Made by a program: the position numbers and the translations under genes
Notes under the pieces: generated by a model
The model's database searches: none
What the model was told of the DNA's origin: nothing
The model's input: only the letters and a program-made list of their open reading frames with translations
Part shown: one piece after another, positions 15,841 through 27,785 of the stretch
Position numbering within the stretch: the stretch's first letter is position 1
Layout of the letters: each line of letters opens with the position of its first letter
Assembly: GCA_030149175.1 (NCBI GenBank)
Contig: JASBSA010000114.1
Coordinates: forward strand, 1 to 43,709
Length of the DNA: 43,709 nucleotides
Direction: 5' to 3'
DNA from: Winogradskyella sp.
GTDB taxonomy: Bacteria > Bacteroidota > Bacteroidia > Flavobacteriales > Flavobacteriaceae

Positions 15841-16479
15841 ATGGCTGTATTAGTAGGTAAAAAAGCACCTCATTTTAAAGCTCAAGCGGTAGTAAATGGT
15901 CGTGAATTTGTAGAGAATTTCTCTCTAGATCAATTCATTGGAAAAAAACATGTTGTATTATTCTTTTACCCAAAAGACTTTACATTTGTTTGCCCAACAG
16001 AATTACATGCTTTTCAAGCAAAATTGGAAGAATTCAAATCTAGAAATACAGAAATAATTGCCGTATCTACAGATACAGAGCAATCTCACTTTGGTTGGTT
16101 GCAACTCGAAAAAAATCACGGAGGAATCAAAGGAATCACATACCCTTTAGTAGCTGATACCAACAAAACCATCTCAAAGAATTTTGATGTATTAGCAGGT
16201 GATTATTACTATGATGAAAATGATATGCTGCAAGCTGAAGGTGAACTTATCGCTTACAGAGGCTTATTTTTAATAGACAAGGAAGGCATTGTGCGTCATC
16301 AAATCGTTAATGATTTACCGTTAGGTAGAAATGTTGATGAAGCATTGCGTATGGTAGATGCCTTACAGTTTGTTGAAGAAAATGGTGAAGTATGCCCAGC
16401 AAACTGGAATAAAGGAGAAACTGGAATGCAAGCGACACATGAAGGTGTTGCTGATTTCTTAGAAAAACATATGAACTAA
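15841..16479 (+). CDS. Typical 2-Cys peroxiredoxin (AhpC/TSA, Prx1 group)
   Basis: Cytoplasmic thiol peroxidase of 212 residues that reduces H2O2 and organic peroxides. The peroxidatic cysteine is C51 in DFTFVCPTE, the resolving cysteine C185 in GEVCPANW, and the C-terminal arm is present. There is no AhpF-type reductase gene nearby, so thioredoxin is the likely electron donor. A strong promoter precedes it and a palindromic terminator follows, so it is a single-gene unit. With KatG and the ankyrin protein it forms a peroxide-defence block. Confidence 0.95.
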   Translation: MAVLVGKKAPHFKAQAVVNGREFVENFSLDQFIGKKHVVLFFYPKDFTFVCPTELHAFQAKLEEFKSRNTEIIAVSTDTEQSHFGWLQLEKNHGGIKGITYPLVADTNKTISKNFDVLAGDYYYDENDMLQAEGELIAYRGLFLIDKEGIVRHQIVNDLPLGRNVDEALRMVDALQFVEENGEVCPANWNKGETGMQATHEGVADFLEKHMN

Positions 16480-16504
16480 GAATAACATTCTTTTTTGTAA
16501 CTAA

Positions 16505-16534
16505 AAAAAGCCACTTCAATTGAAGTGGCTTTTT
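16505..16534. terminator. Bidirectional terminator between peroxiredoxin and ankyrin genes
   Basis: A perfect palindrome AAAAAGCCACTTCAA / TTGAAGTGGCTTTTT lies between two convergent genes. A and T tracts on both sides let it serve both. Confidence 0.9.
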
Positions 16535-16538
16535 ATTC

Positions 16539-17009
16539 TCATTGTAATAACTTAATTATATCGTTAAAGCCTTTTTCTTCTGCGTAGTCTAAGGCAACCT
16601 TGCTCTCATTATCCTTAATTGTTTTATCTGCATTGTGTTTTAGTAAAGTCTCCACTGTAGCTCTCTGATTATATTGCGTAGCAAAAACCAGTGCAGTCAT
16701 TCCGTTATTATTCTGAACATTTACATCAGCATTGTAATTTAATAACAGATCTACCAAATCTTTATTGCCCTTAAAGCTTACACCTATTAAAGCTGTATTA
16801 CCAGAGGCGTCTTGTGCGTTGACATCAGCACCTTTTTCAATTAGTAATTTTGCAACATTAACTTTACCAAAATAAGTGGCAAAAATTAACGGAGTAAATC
16901 CTCTTGCATCTTTAATATTGGCTAAACTAGGATTTCTATCTAATTGAAGTCCTAAATTTTCAAGATTACCTGTTTGTATTGTTCTAAAAAATAATTCGTT
17001 TTCGTTCAT
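16539..17009 (-). CDS. Ankyrin repeat protein associated with catalase-peroxidase
   Basis: A 156-residue protein made of about four ankyrin repeats: DARGFTPLIFATYFGKVNVA, DASGNTALIGVSFKGNKDLV, NNNGMTALVFATQYNQRATV and a degenerate last repeat. No signal peptide is apparent. It lies directly downstream of katG. Catalase-linked ankyrin proteins are known from Pseudomonas (AnkB next to KatB), where AnkB supports catalase activity, so an accessory role for KatG is plausible. A terminator-like hairpin lies in the 76-base gap and ends about 12 bases before this start, so expression probably depends on read-through or RNA processing. Confidence 0.9.
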   Translation of the reverse strand: MNENELFFRTIQTGNLENLGLQLDRNPSLANIKDARGFTPLIFATYFGKVNVAKLLIEKGADVNAQDASGNTALIGVSFKGNKDLVDLLLNYNADVNVQNNNGMTALVFATQYNQRATVETLLKHNADKTIKDNESKVALDYAEEKGFNDIIKLLQ

Positions 17010-17020
17010 TTTTATTTTTT

Positions 17021-17057
17021 ATTAAAAAAGGAACATGCCAAACTAGTGCATGTTCCT
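17021..17057 (-). terminator. Terminator or attenuator hairpin between katG and the ankyrin gene
   Basis: A 10-bp perfect stem (17048-17057 with 17029-17038) with a 9-base loop is followed on the minus strand by six or more Ts. The T run ends about 12 bases before the ankyrin start, leaving no room for a separate promoter downstream. Confidence 0.75.
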
Positions 17058-17085
17058 CCTTCATGTTGATTATGCTATTAACCTA

Positions 17086-19329
<2,244 letters not shown>

Positions 19330-19432
19330 TTAGATTTCTATTTGTCTAAAATTATGAAATTAAATAGTACCGTTTAGTTAAGAATATATTATCTATTTAT
19401 TTTTCAATAGTCATTATCTATCACTTATTTAT

Positions 19433-19447
19433 CTAGAATTATTATAA
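19433..19447. promoter_or_regulatory. PerR-like box upstream of katG
   Basis: CTAGAATTATTATAA matches the PerR consensus TTAnAATnATTnTAA at 11 of 12 defined positions. It lies in the 270-base divergent spacer, 122 bases from the katG start. The Bacillus-type consensus is used here, so PerR control in this organism is inference. The rest of the spacer shows only AT-rich sequence and the promoter listed next. Confidence 0.5.
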
Positions 19448-19534
19448 ACAATGAAGAATAGACTCTATTTGTTTAATATAAAGGTCATTTTAAAGAATTT
19501 TAAGTGATAAAAATTAAACACAAGTGTTAAAGAC

Positions 19535-19565
19535 TTGGAATGAAAACGAATGATTATTAACTTTA
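19535..19565 (+). promoter_or_regulatory. Likely promoter of the hypothetical gene at 19582
   Basis: TTG at 19535-19537, a 20-base spacer, then TAACTTTA at 19558-19565, one mismatch from TAnnTTTG. A start of transcription near 19572 makes the GTG at 19576 an unlikely start codon. Confidence 0.5.
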
Positions 19566-19581
19566 GAAATAAAAAGTGCTT

Positions 19582-20301
19582 ATGTTAATGAAAAATGTGA
19601 ACCTTGAAGAGAAGCTAAGTCAACTAAAACGTAAATCTTTGACTGAAGATGATATCTTAACTGCCGTAAAAGATATTTTAAATCAAGACAATAGAAACGA
19701 TGATGCAATTCTTGAAACATTGTCTGCACATAATACTACTACAAGAAACAATTTTGATATTGACTTATTGGAAACTGACAATATTTACCATATAGACCAA
19801 ATTAAAAAAATGTGTGTAGATTACAGATTACGCTTTTTAGACAGTAGGTTTTTTAAAGCTGACTTACCATATGAAGCCATTGCTAAAATCAAAAAATTAG
19901 AAAATGATCATAATGTTAGCTTGAGCGGTTTTAAAATTATGGCACCTTCTAAATTGTTTAAGTTAGAGAATTATGACGACCCGCTACTGTTTGCAACTAT
20001 TGGCAATGGTTATTACTACCTTATCCATAAATGGGGAAATGACTTAAGCCCATATAGAAAAGTATTGGCTTGGCCCTTTAAAAATTTTGAAAACCTTGTG
20101 TTTTGCGTATTTATACTAAGTATGTTTTTAACAGGAATAATACCAGATGGCACATTTCATGGTGAAAAAACCGCAGATAATGCTGGTGTTATTTTCTTAT
20201 TCATGTTTAAATCCTTGGTTGCCATAACGCTCTATTACGGATATTTATCCGGAAAAAACTTTAGTGTTTCTGTTTGGGACAGTAAATATTACAACAACTA
20301 A
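19582..20301 (+). CDS. Hypothetical protein with C-terminal membrane helices
   Basis: I do not recognise the family. About 239 residues: an acidic/basic helical N-terminal part (LEEKLSQLKRKSLTEDDILT), a soluble middle with KIMAPSKLFKLENYDDPLLF and GNGYYYLIHKWGNDLSPYRK, and two hydrophobic segments near the C-terminus (LVFCVFILSMFLTGIIPDG; AGVIFLFMFKSLVAITLYYG). There is no signal peptide, so the N-terminal domain is probably cytoplasmic and anchored by a C-terminal hairpin. Start candidates are GTG 19576, ATG 19582 and ATG 19588; the promoter position argues for one of the ATGs. Divergent from katG, but without a recognisable link to peroxide stress. Confidence 0.72.
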   Translation: MLMKNVNLEEKLSQLKRKSLTEDDILTAVKDILNQDNRNDDAILETLSAHNTTTRNNFDIDLLETDNIYHIDQIKKMCVDYRLRFLDSRFFKADLPYEAIAKIKKLENDHNVSLSGFKIMAPSKLFKLENYDDPLLFATIGNGYYYLIHKWGNDLSPYRKVLAWPFKNFENLVFCVFILSMFLTGIIPDGTFHGEKTADNAGVIFLFMFKSLVAITLYYGYLSGKNFSVSVWDSKYYNN

Positions 20302-20360
20302 TTAGTGTAACTTTTTGAAGTTTTTCGTAACTTATATTAAAATTATAAAACCCGAGAGTT

Positions 20361-20603
20361 ATGAATGCATCAGAATACAGTAAAATATATGATGGTAATT
20401 TTGTTATAATTACCAGAATTAAAAGCGAATTAGAAAACAATGGTATTATCCCTATCATTAAAGACGAGGGAGAATCGCAGCGTTTAGCTGGTTATGGCTC
20501 GCTCAACCAAGGCTTTCAGGAAATCTATGTTCATAATGACGAATTAGATAAAGCACTTGCTATCGTAGAAGTTGTGAAAGCTGAGATGGAGGCTTCTTCC
20601 TAG
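20361..20603 (+). CDS. DUF2007 family small protein
   Basis: An 80-residue soluble protein: VIITRIKSELENNGIIPIIK, then DEGESQRLAGYGSLNQGFQE, then IYVHNDELDKALAIVE. This is the DUF2007 (putative prokaryotic signal-transducing protein) pattern of a small alpha/beta fold with an I/V-rich strand, a Gly-rich turn and a C-terminal helix. The function is unknown. It lies 59 bases after the upstream hypothetical gene on the same strand and may be co-transcribed with it. Confidence 0.85.
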   Translation: MNASEYSKIYDGNFVIITRIKSELENNGIIPIIKDEGESQRLAGYGSLNQGFQEIYVHNDELDKALAIVEVVKAEMEASS

Positions 20604-20642
20604 TATGCAATAAATGGTAATGAGTCATTCAGCAATGAACGA

Positions 20643-22271
<1,629 letters not shown>

Positions 22272-22325
22272 TTACAATTTTATTCTTTTTAGCCTCTTGT
22301 TTATTAAAGGCTTTTTTTGAGAGTG

Positions 22326-22333
22326 CAAAAGTA
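22326..22333 (-). promoter_or_regulatory. -7 box (TACTTTTG) of the ABC-F gene
   Basis: An exact TAnnTTTG match on the minus strand, 57 bases before the start codon. There is no clean TTG at -33. The ~50-base leader contains a weak AGCCT/AGGCT stem. Confidence 0.5.
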
Positions 22334-22417
22334 GAAAAATTAAGCGATTGAGCGAAATAAATGGTTAGTATAACAAGATTTAACTAGGTGTTAACAAGAC
22401 TTGATACTTTCATCACA

Positions 22418-22425
22418 TATTTTTG
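22418..22425 (+). promoter_or_regulatory. -7 box (TATTTTTG) that decides the start of the next gene
   Basis: An exact TAnnTTTG match. Its last three bases are the in-frame TTG at 22423 that could be taken as a start codon. A codon inside the promoter box cannot be in the transcript, so the ATG at 22450 is used. Confidence 0.5.
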
Positions 22426-22449
22426 TTTGCAAACTATAGTAAAATCCCC

Positions 22450-23901
22450 ATGCTATTTAGATATATTGTACTTTCTCTCTTTATGCTAACCATGACTTTT
22501 GGTTGTAAGGTTAACACTAACAATAGTGGTAACTTTGCCTACATTGGAGGTGAAATTATAAATCCAAAAAACAGCAGTGTTATTTTATATAACACAAAGG
22601 GTAAGGTATTAGATTCTGTAACGTTAGACAGTAACAATAGATTTGTTTATAAAATTGAAGATTTACACCCTGGTTTACACTCATTTACGCATGGTGGCGA
22701 ATATCAATTAATTCTCTTAGAGCCGAACGATAGTGTAATGTTTAGATTAAACACTTATGATTTTGATGAGTCGTTGGTATTTACTGGTGAAGGTGCGCGA
22801 AAAAACAATTACCTTATTGAAACATACTTGGCGAATGAACAACAAGCCAAAAAATTAGTTCATTATGCCAAAATGGAACCTGAGGAATTCAATGCATTTA
22901 TTGATGAAAGACGTAATAAAGAGTTGATAAAATTTCAGAATTTCTTATTAGATAGAGAAGAATCTGAATTATTTAAATCTATTATAGAAACTAATATCAA
23001 TTATAATTCTTACGCTGACAAGGAAATATACCCTTTTGCCTATTTTGGAAATAACAAACTTATACACATTAAAGACTTACCTGAAGATTTTTACGAACAC
23101 AGAAAATCTGTTGATTACAATGCAACACACCTAAGTCACTTATATGCGTATAACCGTTTTTTATTCTCTCATATTGACAATCTAGCAGCACAGAATTATT
23201 ATGAGCAACATAACTTCCATAGTGCATTTGATAGGCATGCTATGGAATATAATAAGTCTAAGTTAGACTTAATTGACAGTATTATTTCTGACGAAACAAT
23301 AAAGAATAATCTACTGAAGTATAAGACTAGAGATTTTGTAAGTTACAATCATACTGAAGCTGAAGCTGATGAAATATTAAACCATTACTTACCTAAAAGC
23401 ACCAACGAAGAAGACAAAGAAAGTATTAAGGAGTTAGTTTGTTCACTAAAGCTTTTGAGACAAGGCAACCCTATACCAAATCTAGAAATTGTAAACTATG
23501 ACAATACCGAACATAATTTAAATTCAATTATAGATAAGCCTACGATTATTTATTTTTGGTCGTCTAATTCTAAAATGCAGTACAGAAATAGTCATTACAA
23601 AGTTAAAAGTCTAAAAAATGTATTTCCTCAGGTAGAATTCGTTTCAATAAACCTTAACTCAAATGATGACAAATCTTGGAAAAGCATCATTAATAATTAT
23701 GATTTCCCCACAGAAAACGAATACAAATTTAAATATCCTACAAAAGCAAGAAAAGTACTTGCTGTAAACTACCTTAACAAGGCTATCATTGTTAACGAGA
23801 ACGGTATGATACTACATCCTAACGTTAATATTTTTAAATCGGATTTCTCAGAAATGCTTGGTGATTTGTTACAAAAAAGACACCTCATTGCTCAGCAATA
23901 A
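22450..23901 (+). CDS. Lipoprotein with thioredoxin-like C-terminal domain lacking the CxxC motif
   Basis: A 483-residue envelope lipoprotein (lipobox Cys19, MTFGC). Residues ~25-110 resemble the beta-rich DUF4369-type domain found in front of TlpA-like thioredoxins (ILYNTKGKVLDSVTLDSNNR). A long helical, charged region follows. The last 145 residues, from GNPIPNLEIV, look like a TlpA/AhpC thioredoxin fold: IIYFWSSNSKMQY replaces the usual FWATWCxxC, then VEFVSINLN and AIIVNENGMIL. There is no redox cysteine pair, so it cannot act as a normal thiol oxidoreductase. A structural or binding role is inferred. Confidence 0.78.
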   Translation: MLFRYIVLSLFMLTMTFGCKVNTNNSGNFAYIGGEIINPKNSSVILYNTKGKVLDSVTLDSNNRFVYKIEDLHPGLHSFTHGGEYQLILLEPNDSVMFRLNTYDFDESLVFTGEGARKNNYLIETYLANEQQAKKLVHYAKMEPEEFNAFIDERRNKELIKFQNFLLDREESELFKSIIETNINYNSYADKEIYPFAYFGNNKLIHIKDLPEDFYEHRKSVDYNATHLSHLYAYNRFLFSHIDNLAAQNYYEQHNFHSAFDRHAMEYNKSKLDLIDSIISDETIKNNLLKYKTRDFVSYNHTEAEADEILNHYLPKSTNEEDKESIKELVCSLKLLRQGNPIPNLEIVNYDNTEHNLNSIIDKPTIIYFWSSNSKMQYRNSHYKVKSLKNVFPQVEFVSINLNSNDDKSWKSIINNYDFPTENEYKFKYPTKARKVLAVNYLNKAIIVNENGMILHPNVNIFKSDFSEMLGDLLQKRHLIAQQ

Positions 23902-23935
23902 AGTGCCTTAAGTTATATTGAGAGTATCAATCTTA

Positions 23936-24589
23936 TTAATTTCCTTTCTTATAGTCTGCCAAGAATTTTTCTAAACCAATATCTGTTAAAGGGTGTTTTA
24001 ATAATCCTGTAATAGAGCTTAAAGGACCTGTCATAACATCCGCTCCTAATTTAGCACAATCTATAACATGCATAGTATGACGTACCGATGCAGCTAATAT
24101 TTGTGTATCAAAAGCGTAGTTATCGAAAATATGACGGATTTCTGCAATTAAGTTTAAGCCATCAGTTGATATATCATCTAAACGACCGATAAATGGTGAC
24201 ACATAAGTCGCACCTGCTTTTGCCGCAAGTAATGCCTGACCTGGTGAAAATACTAAAGTTACATTAGTCTTAATGCCTCTATCTGAAAAATATTTACAAG
24301 CCTTTACACCATCTTTAATCATAGGAAGCTTAATGACGATTTGGTCGTGCAATTCAGCTAAGGCCTCACCTTCTCTAACCATACCTTCAAAGTCTGTTGA
24401 AATAACCTCAGCAGAAACATCTCCATCTACAATATTACAGATGTCTACATAATGCTTCATAATATTATCTACGCCTGTTATTCCTTCCTTTGCCATTAGC
24501 GATGGGTTTGTAGTTACACCATCTAATATACCCATATCTTGAGCTTCCTTTATTTGGTCTAAATTGGCTGTGTCAATAAAAAATTTCAT
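23936..24589 (-). CDS. Transaldolase / fructose-6-phosphate aldolase family (short form)
   Basis: A 217-residue class I aldolase of the FSA/TalC-like subfamily. The Schiff-base lysine is K87 in DQIVIKLPM. Other family segments are [49 protein letters not shown] and [10 protein letters not shown]. Most bacterial short-form members act as transaldolases in the non-oxidative pentose phosphate pathway. FSA activity cannot be excluded without checking active-site Tyr/Phe positions. It is a single gene, convergent with the upstream lipoprotein gene. Confidence 0.93.
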   Translation of the reverse strand: MKFFIDTANLDQIKEAQDMGILDGVTTNPSLMAKEGITGVDNIMKHYVDICNIVDGDVSAEVISTDFEGMVREGEALAELHDQIVIKLPMIKDGVKACKYFSDRGIKTNVTLVFSPGQALLAAKAGATYVSPFIGRLDDISTDGLNLIAEIRHIFDNYAFDTQILAASVRHTMHVIDCAKLGADVMTGPLSSITGLLKHPLTDIGLEKFLADYKKGN

Positions 24590-24707
24590 CTAAAATAAAT
24601 TTGAATTGTTGTGTTTTTAGTTGGCACGAATTTACAACTATTACCAGTGATGACTTTAAAGAATTTAATAAAATATATTAACAAATTACTAAGACAAAGA
24701 ATGTCAT

Positions 24708-25109
24708 CTATTCTATAATAAGCGTATATGTTTTAGAAGTTCCATAATTACATAAGGAATCAAAATCATCATCAAAATCATTTCTAAAAGGACCGTCAAC
24801 CTCTAGATAAATAGTAACTTCAAAACTACCTGTTTCTTCTGGTGTTCCTTCTAAACTAATGGTTCTAAAGTTTACAAAATAGTCCATTCCCAAAGGCAAA
24901 CCCTCTACATCAAAGTAATAATCATAATCATTATCTCTGGGCTCGTTATTAATTTCTGCATCCAAATCTACGTAGTAATAACTATCAGTATTACCTATAG
25001 GAAACTGTTTATTAGGTAATTCTGGCTCTTTAGGAAAAACACACAAGGGTTCATCACAACTAAAAGCTGTAACTATAAGTAGGAATATAATAACTAGAGA
25101 TTTTTTCAT
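24708..25109 (-). CDS. Hypothetical lipoprotein (133 aa)
   Basis: Not recognised. It has a signal peptide with lipobox Cys18 (VTAFSC), then a short acidic, Asp/Tyr-rich protein with beta-strand character (SYYYVDLDAEINNEPRDNDY, GSFEVTIYLEVDGP). It probably faces the periplasm or cell surface. Two further cysteines occur, one near the start and one near the end of the mature part. Same strand as the SDR gene 47 bases upstream. Confidence 0.72.
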   Translation of the reverse strand: MKKSLVIIFLLIVTAFSCDEPLCVFPKEPELPNKQFPIGNTDSYYYVDLDAEINNEPRDNDYDYYFDVEGLPLGMDYFVNFRTISLEGTPEETGSFEVTIYLEVDGPFRNDFDDDFDSLCNYGTSKTYTLIIE

Positions 25110-25155
25110 AACAGCTAATTTGAAATTACAACCTCAAAGAATGTACCAAAATGAT

Positions 25156-25959
25156 TTATAGCTTATAATGATTCATAAGCAGCTTCTCATACATCTTATC
25201 TGGAAGAATTCGCTTAAGCACAATAGAAAACTTCTGCATAAAGGCGCCTACTTTATAATGAATCTTTGGTGATTTAGTTTCTATCACTTTATAAATAGCC
25301 TCTGCCATTTCTTTAGGATCACCACCTTCATCAACATGTTCATCCATAGTTTTTAAAGAATGTCCATATTTTTCTTTATAAGGTGAATCTTCCAAAACAG
25401 GTGCGTGATATCTCCCAGCCGCAATATTGGTAGCAAAATCACCAGGAGCAACATTGGTCATTTCAATATTAAAATCCTTTAGCTCCATTCTAAAGGCTTC
25501 GGTTATGAGTTCTAAAGCACCTTTGCTTGCACTGTAGACACCTCTAAACGGTAAGCCCATGTAACCTGCAATTGAAGTTATATTTATAATTAAACCAGAA
25601 TTTTGGCTTCTCATGGCAGGCAGTACTGCTTTTATTACATTAATTGGCCCAAAAAAATTAGTTTCAAAATTTCGCTTTATTTCAGCATCTGGTATTTCTT
25701 CAATAGGACCAGTAATTCCTGCACCAGCATTATTAATAAGCACATCAATTCTAGATTCTTGCTCTAAAACTTCGGCTATACAAGATGAAATTGTGTCTGC
25801 CATCGTAACATCTAGAGCTACAATAGGAAATTTACTATTTGGATAATTCTTAGGATTTCTGCTAGTTCCGTAAACTGTAAAACCCTTTTCTTGTAAAAAC
25901 TCACCTACCGACTTACCTATTCCCGAAGATCCTCCGGTTATTAAAACAACTTTAGACAA
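25156..25959 (-). CDS. SDR family NAD(P)-dependent oxidoreductase
   Basis: A classical short-chain dehydrogenase of 267 residues. Cofactor motif TGGSSGIG (8-15), NNAG (76-79), catalytic S129, Y142 and K146 (YSASK). After residue ~200 it continues with a C-terminal extension (HYKVGAFMQKFSIVLKRILP) seen in SDRs acting on lipid or retinol-like substrates. The substrate is unknown. A basic residue after the first strand (TSRNP) suggests NADP(H) preference. Confidence 0.92.
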   Translation of the reverse strand: MSKVVLITGGSSGIGKSVGEFLQEKGFTVYGTSRNPKNYPNSKFPIVALDVTMADTISSCIAEVLEQESRIDVLINNAGAGITGPIEEIPDAEIKRNFETNFFGPINVIKAVLPAMRSQNSGLIINITSIAGYMGLPFRGVYSASKGALELITEAFRMELKDFNIEMTNVAPGDFATNIAAGRYHAPVLEDSPYKEKYGHSLKTMDEHVDEGGDPKEMAEAIYKVIETKSPKIHYKVGAFMQKFSIVLKRILPDKMYEKLLMNHYKL

Positions 25960-26034
25960 AATAATTTTGATTTACGATTTACGAAATTAAGAATAAATAA
26001 ACACTAATTAAACATTCCGCATGAGTAAGAATTT

Positions 26035-26072
26035 CTTCCGAAGCCTGTGCTGAGCGCAGTCGAAGTAGGAAG
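26035..26072. repeat. REP-like intergenic repeat
   Basis: CTTCC ... GGAAG arms enclose GCTGAGCGCAGTCGAAG, the 'CTTCGACTGCGCTCAG' motif that recurs in intergenic repeats of Flavobacteriaceae. It is GC-richer than the surroundings and lies 20-55 bases beyond the 3' end of the SRP RNA. Confidence 0.6.
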
Positions 26073-26090
26073 GTTAGGATGGGCTCATAA

Positions 26091-26190
26091 AAAAAGGCAA
26101 GCTACCTACATCACACCGCTACGACCGCGTACCTTTGCTACGTTCCCGTCCTGGAGGATTAAGCAGGAGCTGGTTGTGTAGGACTTGCCC
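26091..26190 (-). ncRNA. ffs: Signal recognition particle RNA, bacterial small (4.5S) type
   Basis: On the minus strand the sequence begins GGGCAAGTCCTACACA and ends TGTAGGTAGCTTGCC followed by seven Ts; the two ends pair into a long stem. The apical part reads CCAGGACGGGAACGTAGCA, the SRP domain IV hallmark: a GGAA tetraloop closed by C-G and the AGCA side of the asymmetric loop that binds Ffh. About 95-100 nt is the usual length. A full TTG-N19-TATCTTTG promoter precedes it and the T run acts as terminator. It targets nascent membrane proteins with Ffh and FtsY. Confidence 0.92.
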
Positions 26191-26195
26191 GGCTG

Positions 26196-26225
26196 CAAAG
26201 ATACAACCTTTTAATACTTTCGCAA
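26196..26225 (-). promoter_or_regulatory. Promoter of the SRP RNA gene
   Basis: On the minus strand, TTG (26225-26223), 19 bases, then TATCTTTG (26203-26196), ending about six bases before the predicted 5' end of the RNA. The best promoter match in the window. Confidence 0.85.
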
Positions 26226-26279
26226 TGATTTTTAAACTGAATTTTATTTAATACCTTGCCTCAAAATTATTAGATACTT

Positions 26280-27308
26280 ATGCAACTCTACAAGTACCTC
26301 ATTATGTTTTGTTTATGCCTATTTTTAATTAATTGTGGCGAAACTAATACGGCAGATCAAACTGGCTTATCTATTGATTTAAACACAAAATCATTATTGT
26401 TAGGAGATACGCTAAACCTTAGTATTAGCAATCCTAAAAAACTGAACATCTCTAATGTTAGTTACCAGCTAGATGGCAAATCAATTACTAAAGATGCAGT
26501 GTTAAACAACCTAACCCTAGGAGAAAAATCTTTGGTTGCAACTATAAGTTATGATGATAAAACTGAAACGGTTAGTAAAAATATTACCATTTACAATAAT
26601 ATAATTCCATCTATATACAATTACGAAATTGTAAACACCTACCCGCACGATATAACTTCTTACACGCAAGGTTTGGAGTTTTACAATGGGGAATTGTACG
26701 AAAGCACTGGCCAATACAAAGAATCTAAACTTAGAAAAGTAAACTTTGAAACTGGTGAGGTTTTAAAAAATATTGATTTAGATGATAATTTTTTTGGTGA
26801 AGGCTTAACGATTTTAGACGAAAAACTATACCAACTTACATGGAGAGCCAAACGCGGTTTTGTATATGATGCAAATACGTTTGAAAAACTAAAAACCTTC
26901 AATTACGGTACAAGCAAAGAAGGTTGGGGAATTTGTAATGACGGAAAAACACTGTATAAATCTGATGGTACAGAAAAAATTTGGCTATTGAATTCTGATA
27001 ACCTTTCTGAAATTAGCCACATCGAAGTGTACACTGAAAAAGGAAAAATACCAAGCCTTAATGAATTAGAGTGGGTTGACGGTAAAATATTCGCTAACAT
27101 CTATCAAAAAAATGGTGTAGTAATCGTTAATCCTAAAACTGGAGGTGTAGAAGGTGTTATTAATTTTACTCCTCTCAGAAAACTAGTGACCCAGCACAAC
27201 AAACTAGATGTGTTAAATGGCATAGCCTATCACCCAGAACGTAAAACCATTTTTGTAACAGGTAAAAACTGGGACAAACTTTTCGAAGTAAAAATTAAAA
27301 AGCAATAA
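26280..27308 (+). CDS. Glutaminyl-peptide cyclotransferase (plant-type), lipoprotein
   Basis: A 342-residue secreted enzyme that converts N-terminal Gln to pyroglutamate. Signal peptide with lipobox Cys19 (FLINC). An Ig-like region spans about 25-105. Then comes the Glu_cyclase_2 beta-propeller: YPHDITSYTQGLEFYNGELY, GEGLTILDEKLYQLTW, GWGICNDGKTLYKSDGT, LNELEWVDGKIFANIY and LNGIAYHPERKTIFVTGK. This family is zinc-independent and common in Bacteroidota. The next gene starts eight bases after the stop, so they form an operon. Confidence 0.92.
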   Translation: MQLYKYLIMFCLCLFLINCGETNTADQTGLSIDLNTKSLLLGDTLNLSISNPKKLNISNVSYQLDGKSITKDAVLNNLTLGEKSLVATISYDDKTETVSKNITIYNNIIPSIYNYEIVNTYPHDITSYTQGLEFYNGELYESTGQYKESKLRKVNFETGEVLKNIDLDDNFFGEGLTILDEKLYQLTWRAKRGFVYDANTFEKLKTFNYGTSKEGWGICNDGKTLYKSDGTEKIWLLNSDNLSEISHIEVYTEKGKIPSLNELEWVDGKIFANIYQKNGVVIVNPKTGGVEGVINFTPLRKLVTQHNKLDVLNGIAYHPERKTIFVTGKNWDKLFEVKIKKQ

Positions 27309-27316
27309 GGCACACT

Positions 27317-27706
27317 TTGCAGACTTTTGAAAAAACCATTACCGTCTCTAAAAATGATTTAGACCAACTCAACCACGTTAACAACGTACGTTATGTGCAA
27401 TGGGTACAAGATATTGCCGAAGCCCATTGGTTAAAAAATGCACCTAAAACCATTTTAGACAACTACTTCTGGGTAATGCTAAGCCATCATATTGAATACA
27501 AAGGGGAAGCATTATTGGGTGATGAATTAACTATAAAAACCTTTGTTTCAAAATCCGAAGGCCTCACCTCTATTCGTCATGTAGAAATTACAAATAATAC
27601 TAATGGCAAACTTATTGTAACATCAGAAACCAAATGGTGTTTTATGAGCAGTAATACAAAAAAACCAACTAGAATTCCAACAGAAGTCGCCAAACTATTT
27701 GATTAA
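27317..27706 (+). CDS. Acyl-CoA thioesterase (4HBT hotdog family)
   Basis: A 129-residue hotdog-fold protein. The catalytic-loop pattern LDQLNHVNNVRYVQWVQD, with Asp16 and the N-terminal helix, matches the YbgC/FatA-like 4-hydroxybenzoyl-CoA thioesterase family, followed by WVMLSHHIEYKGEALLGDEL and TSETKWCFM. It hydrolyses acyl-CoA or acyl-ACP; the substrate is not predictable. The start is TTG at 27317. No ATG lies near it, and the next Met (residue 54) would remove the catalytic helix, so TTG is well supported. Confidence 0.9.
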   Translation: MQTFEKTITVSKNDLDQLNHVNNVRYVQWVQDIAEAHWLKNAPKTILDNYFWVMLSHHIEYKGEALLGDELTIKTFVSKSEGLTSIRHVEITNNTNGKLIVTSETKWCFMSSNTKKPTRIPTEVAKLFD

Positions 27707-27785
27707 CATTTCTTTAGGTTAAAGTTTTTTTAATCTTAAGTTTTATTTAGTTGATAAAGTGTTTCTTTAGAGCATCAATCAATCT

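Noticed and set aside
22423-22449. TTG start nine codons before the lipoprotein ATG
   Set aside because: The codon lies inside an exact -7 promoter box, so it should not be in the transcript.
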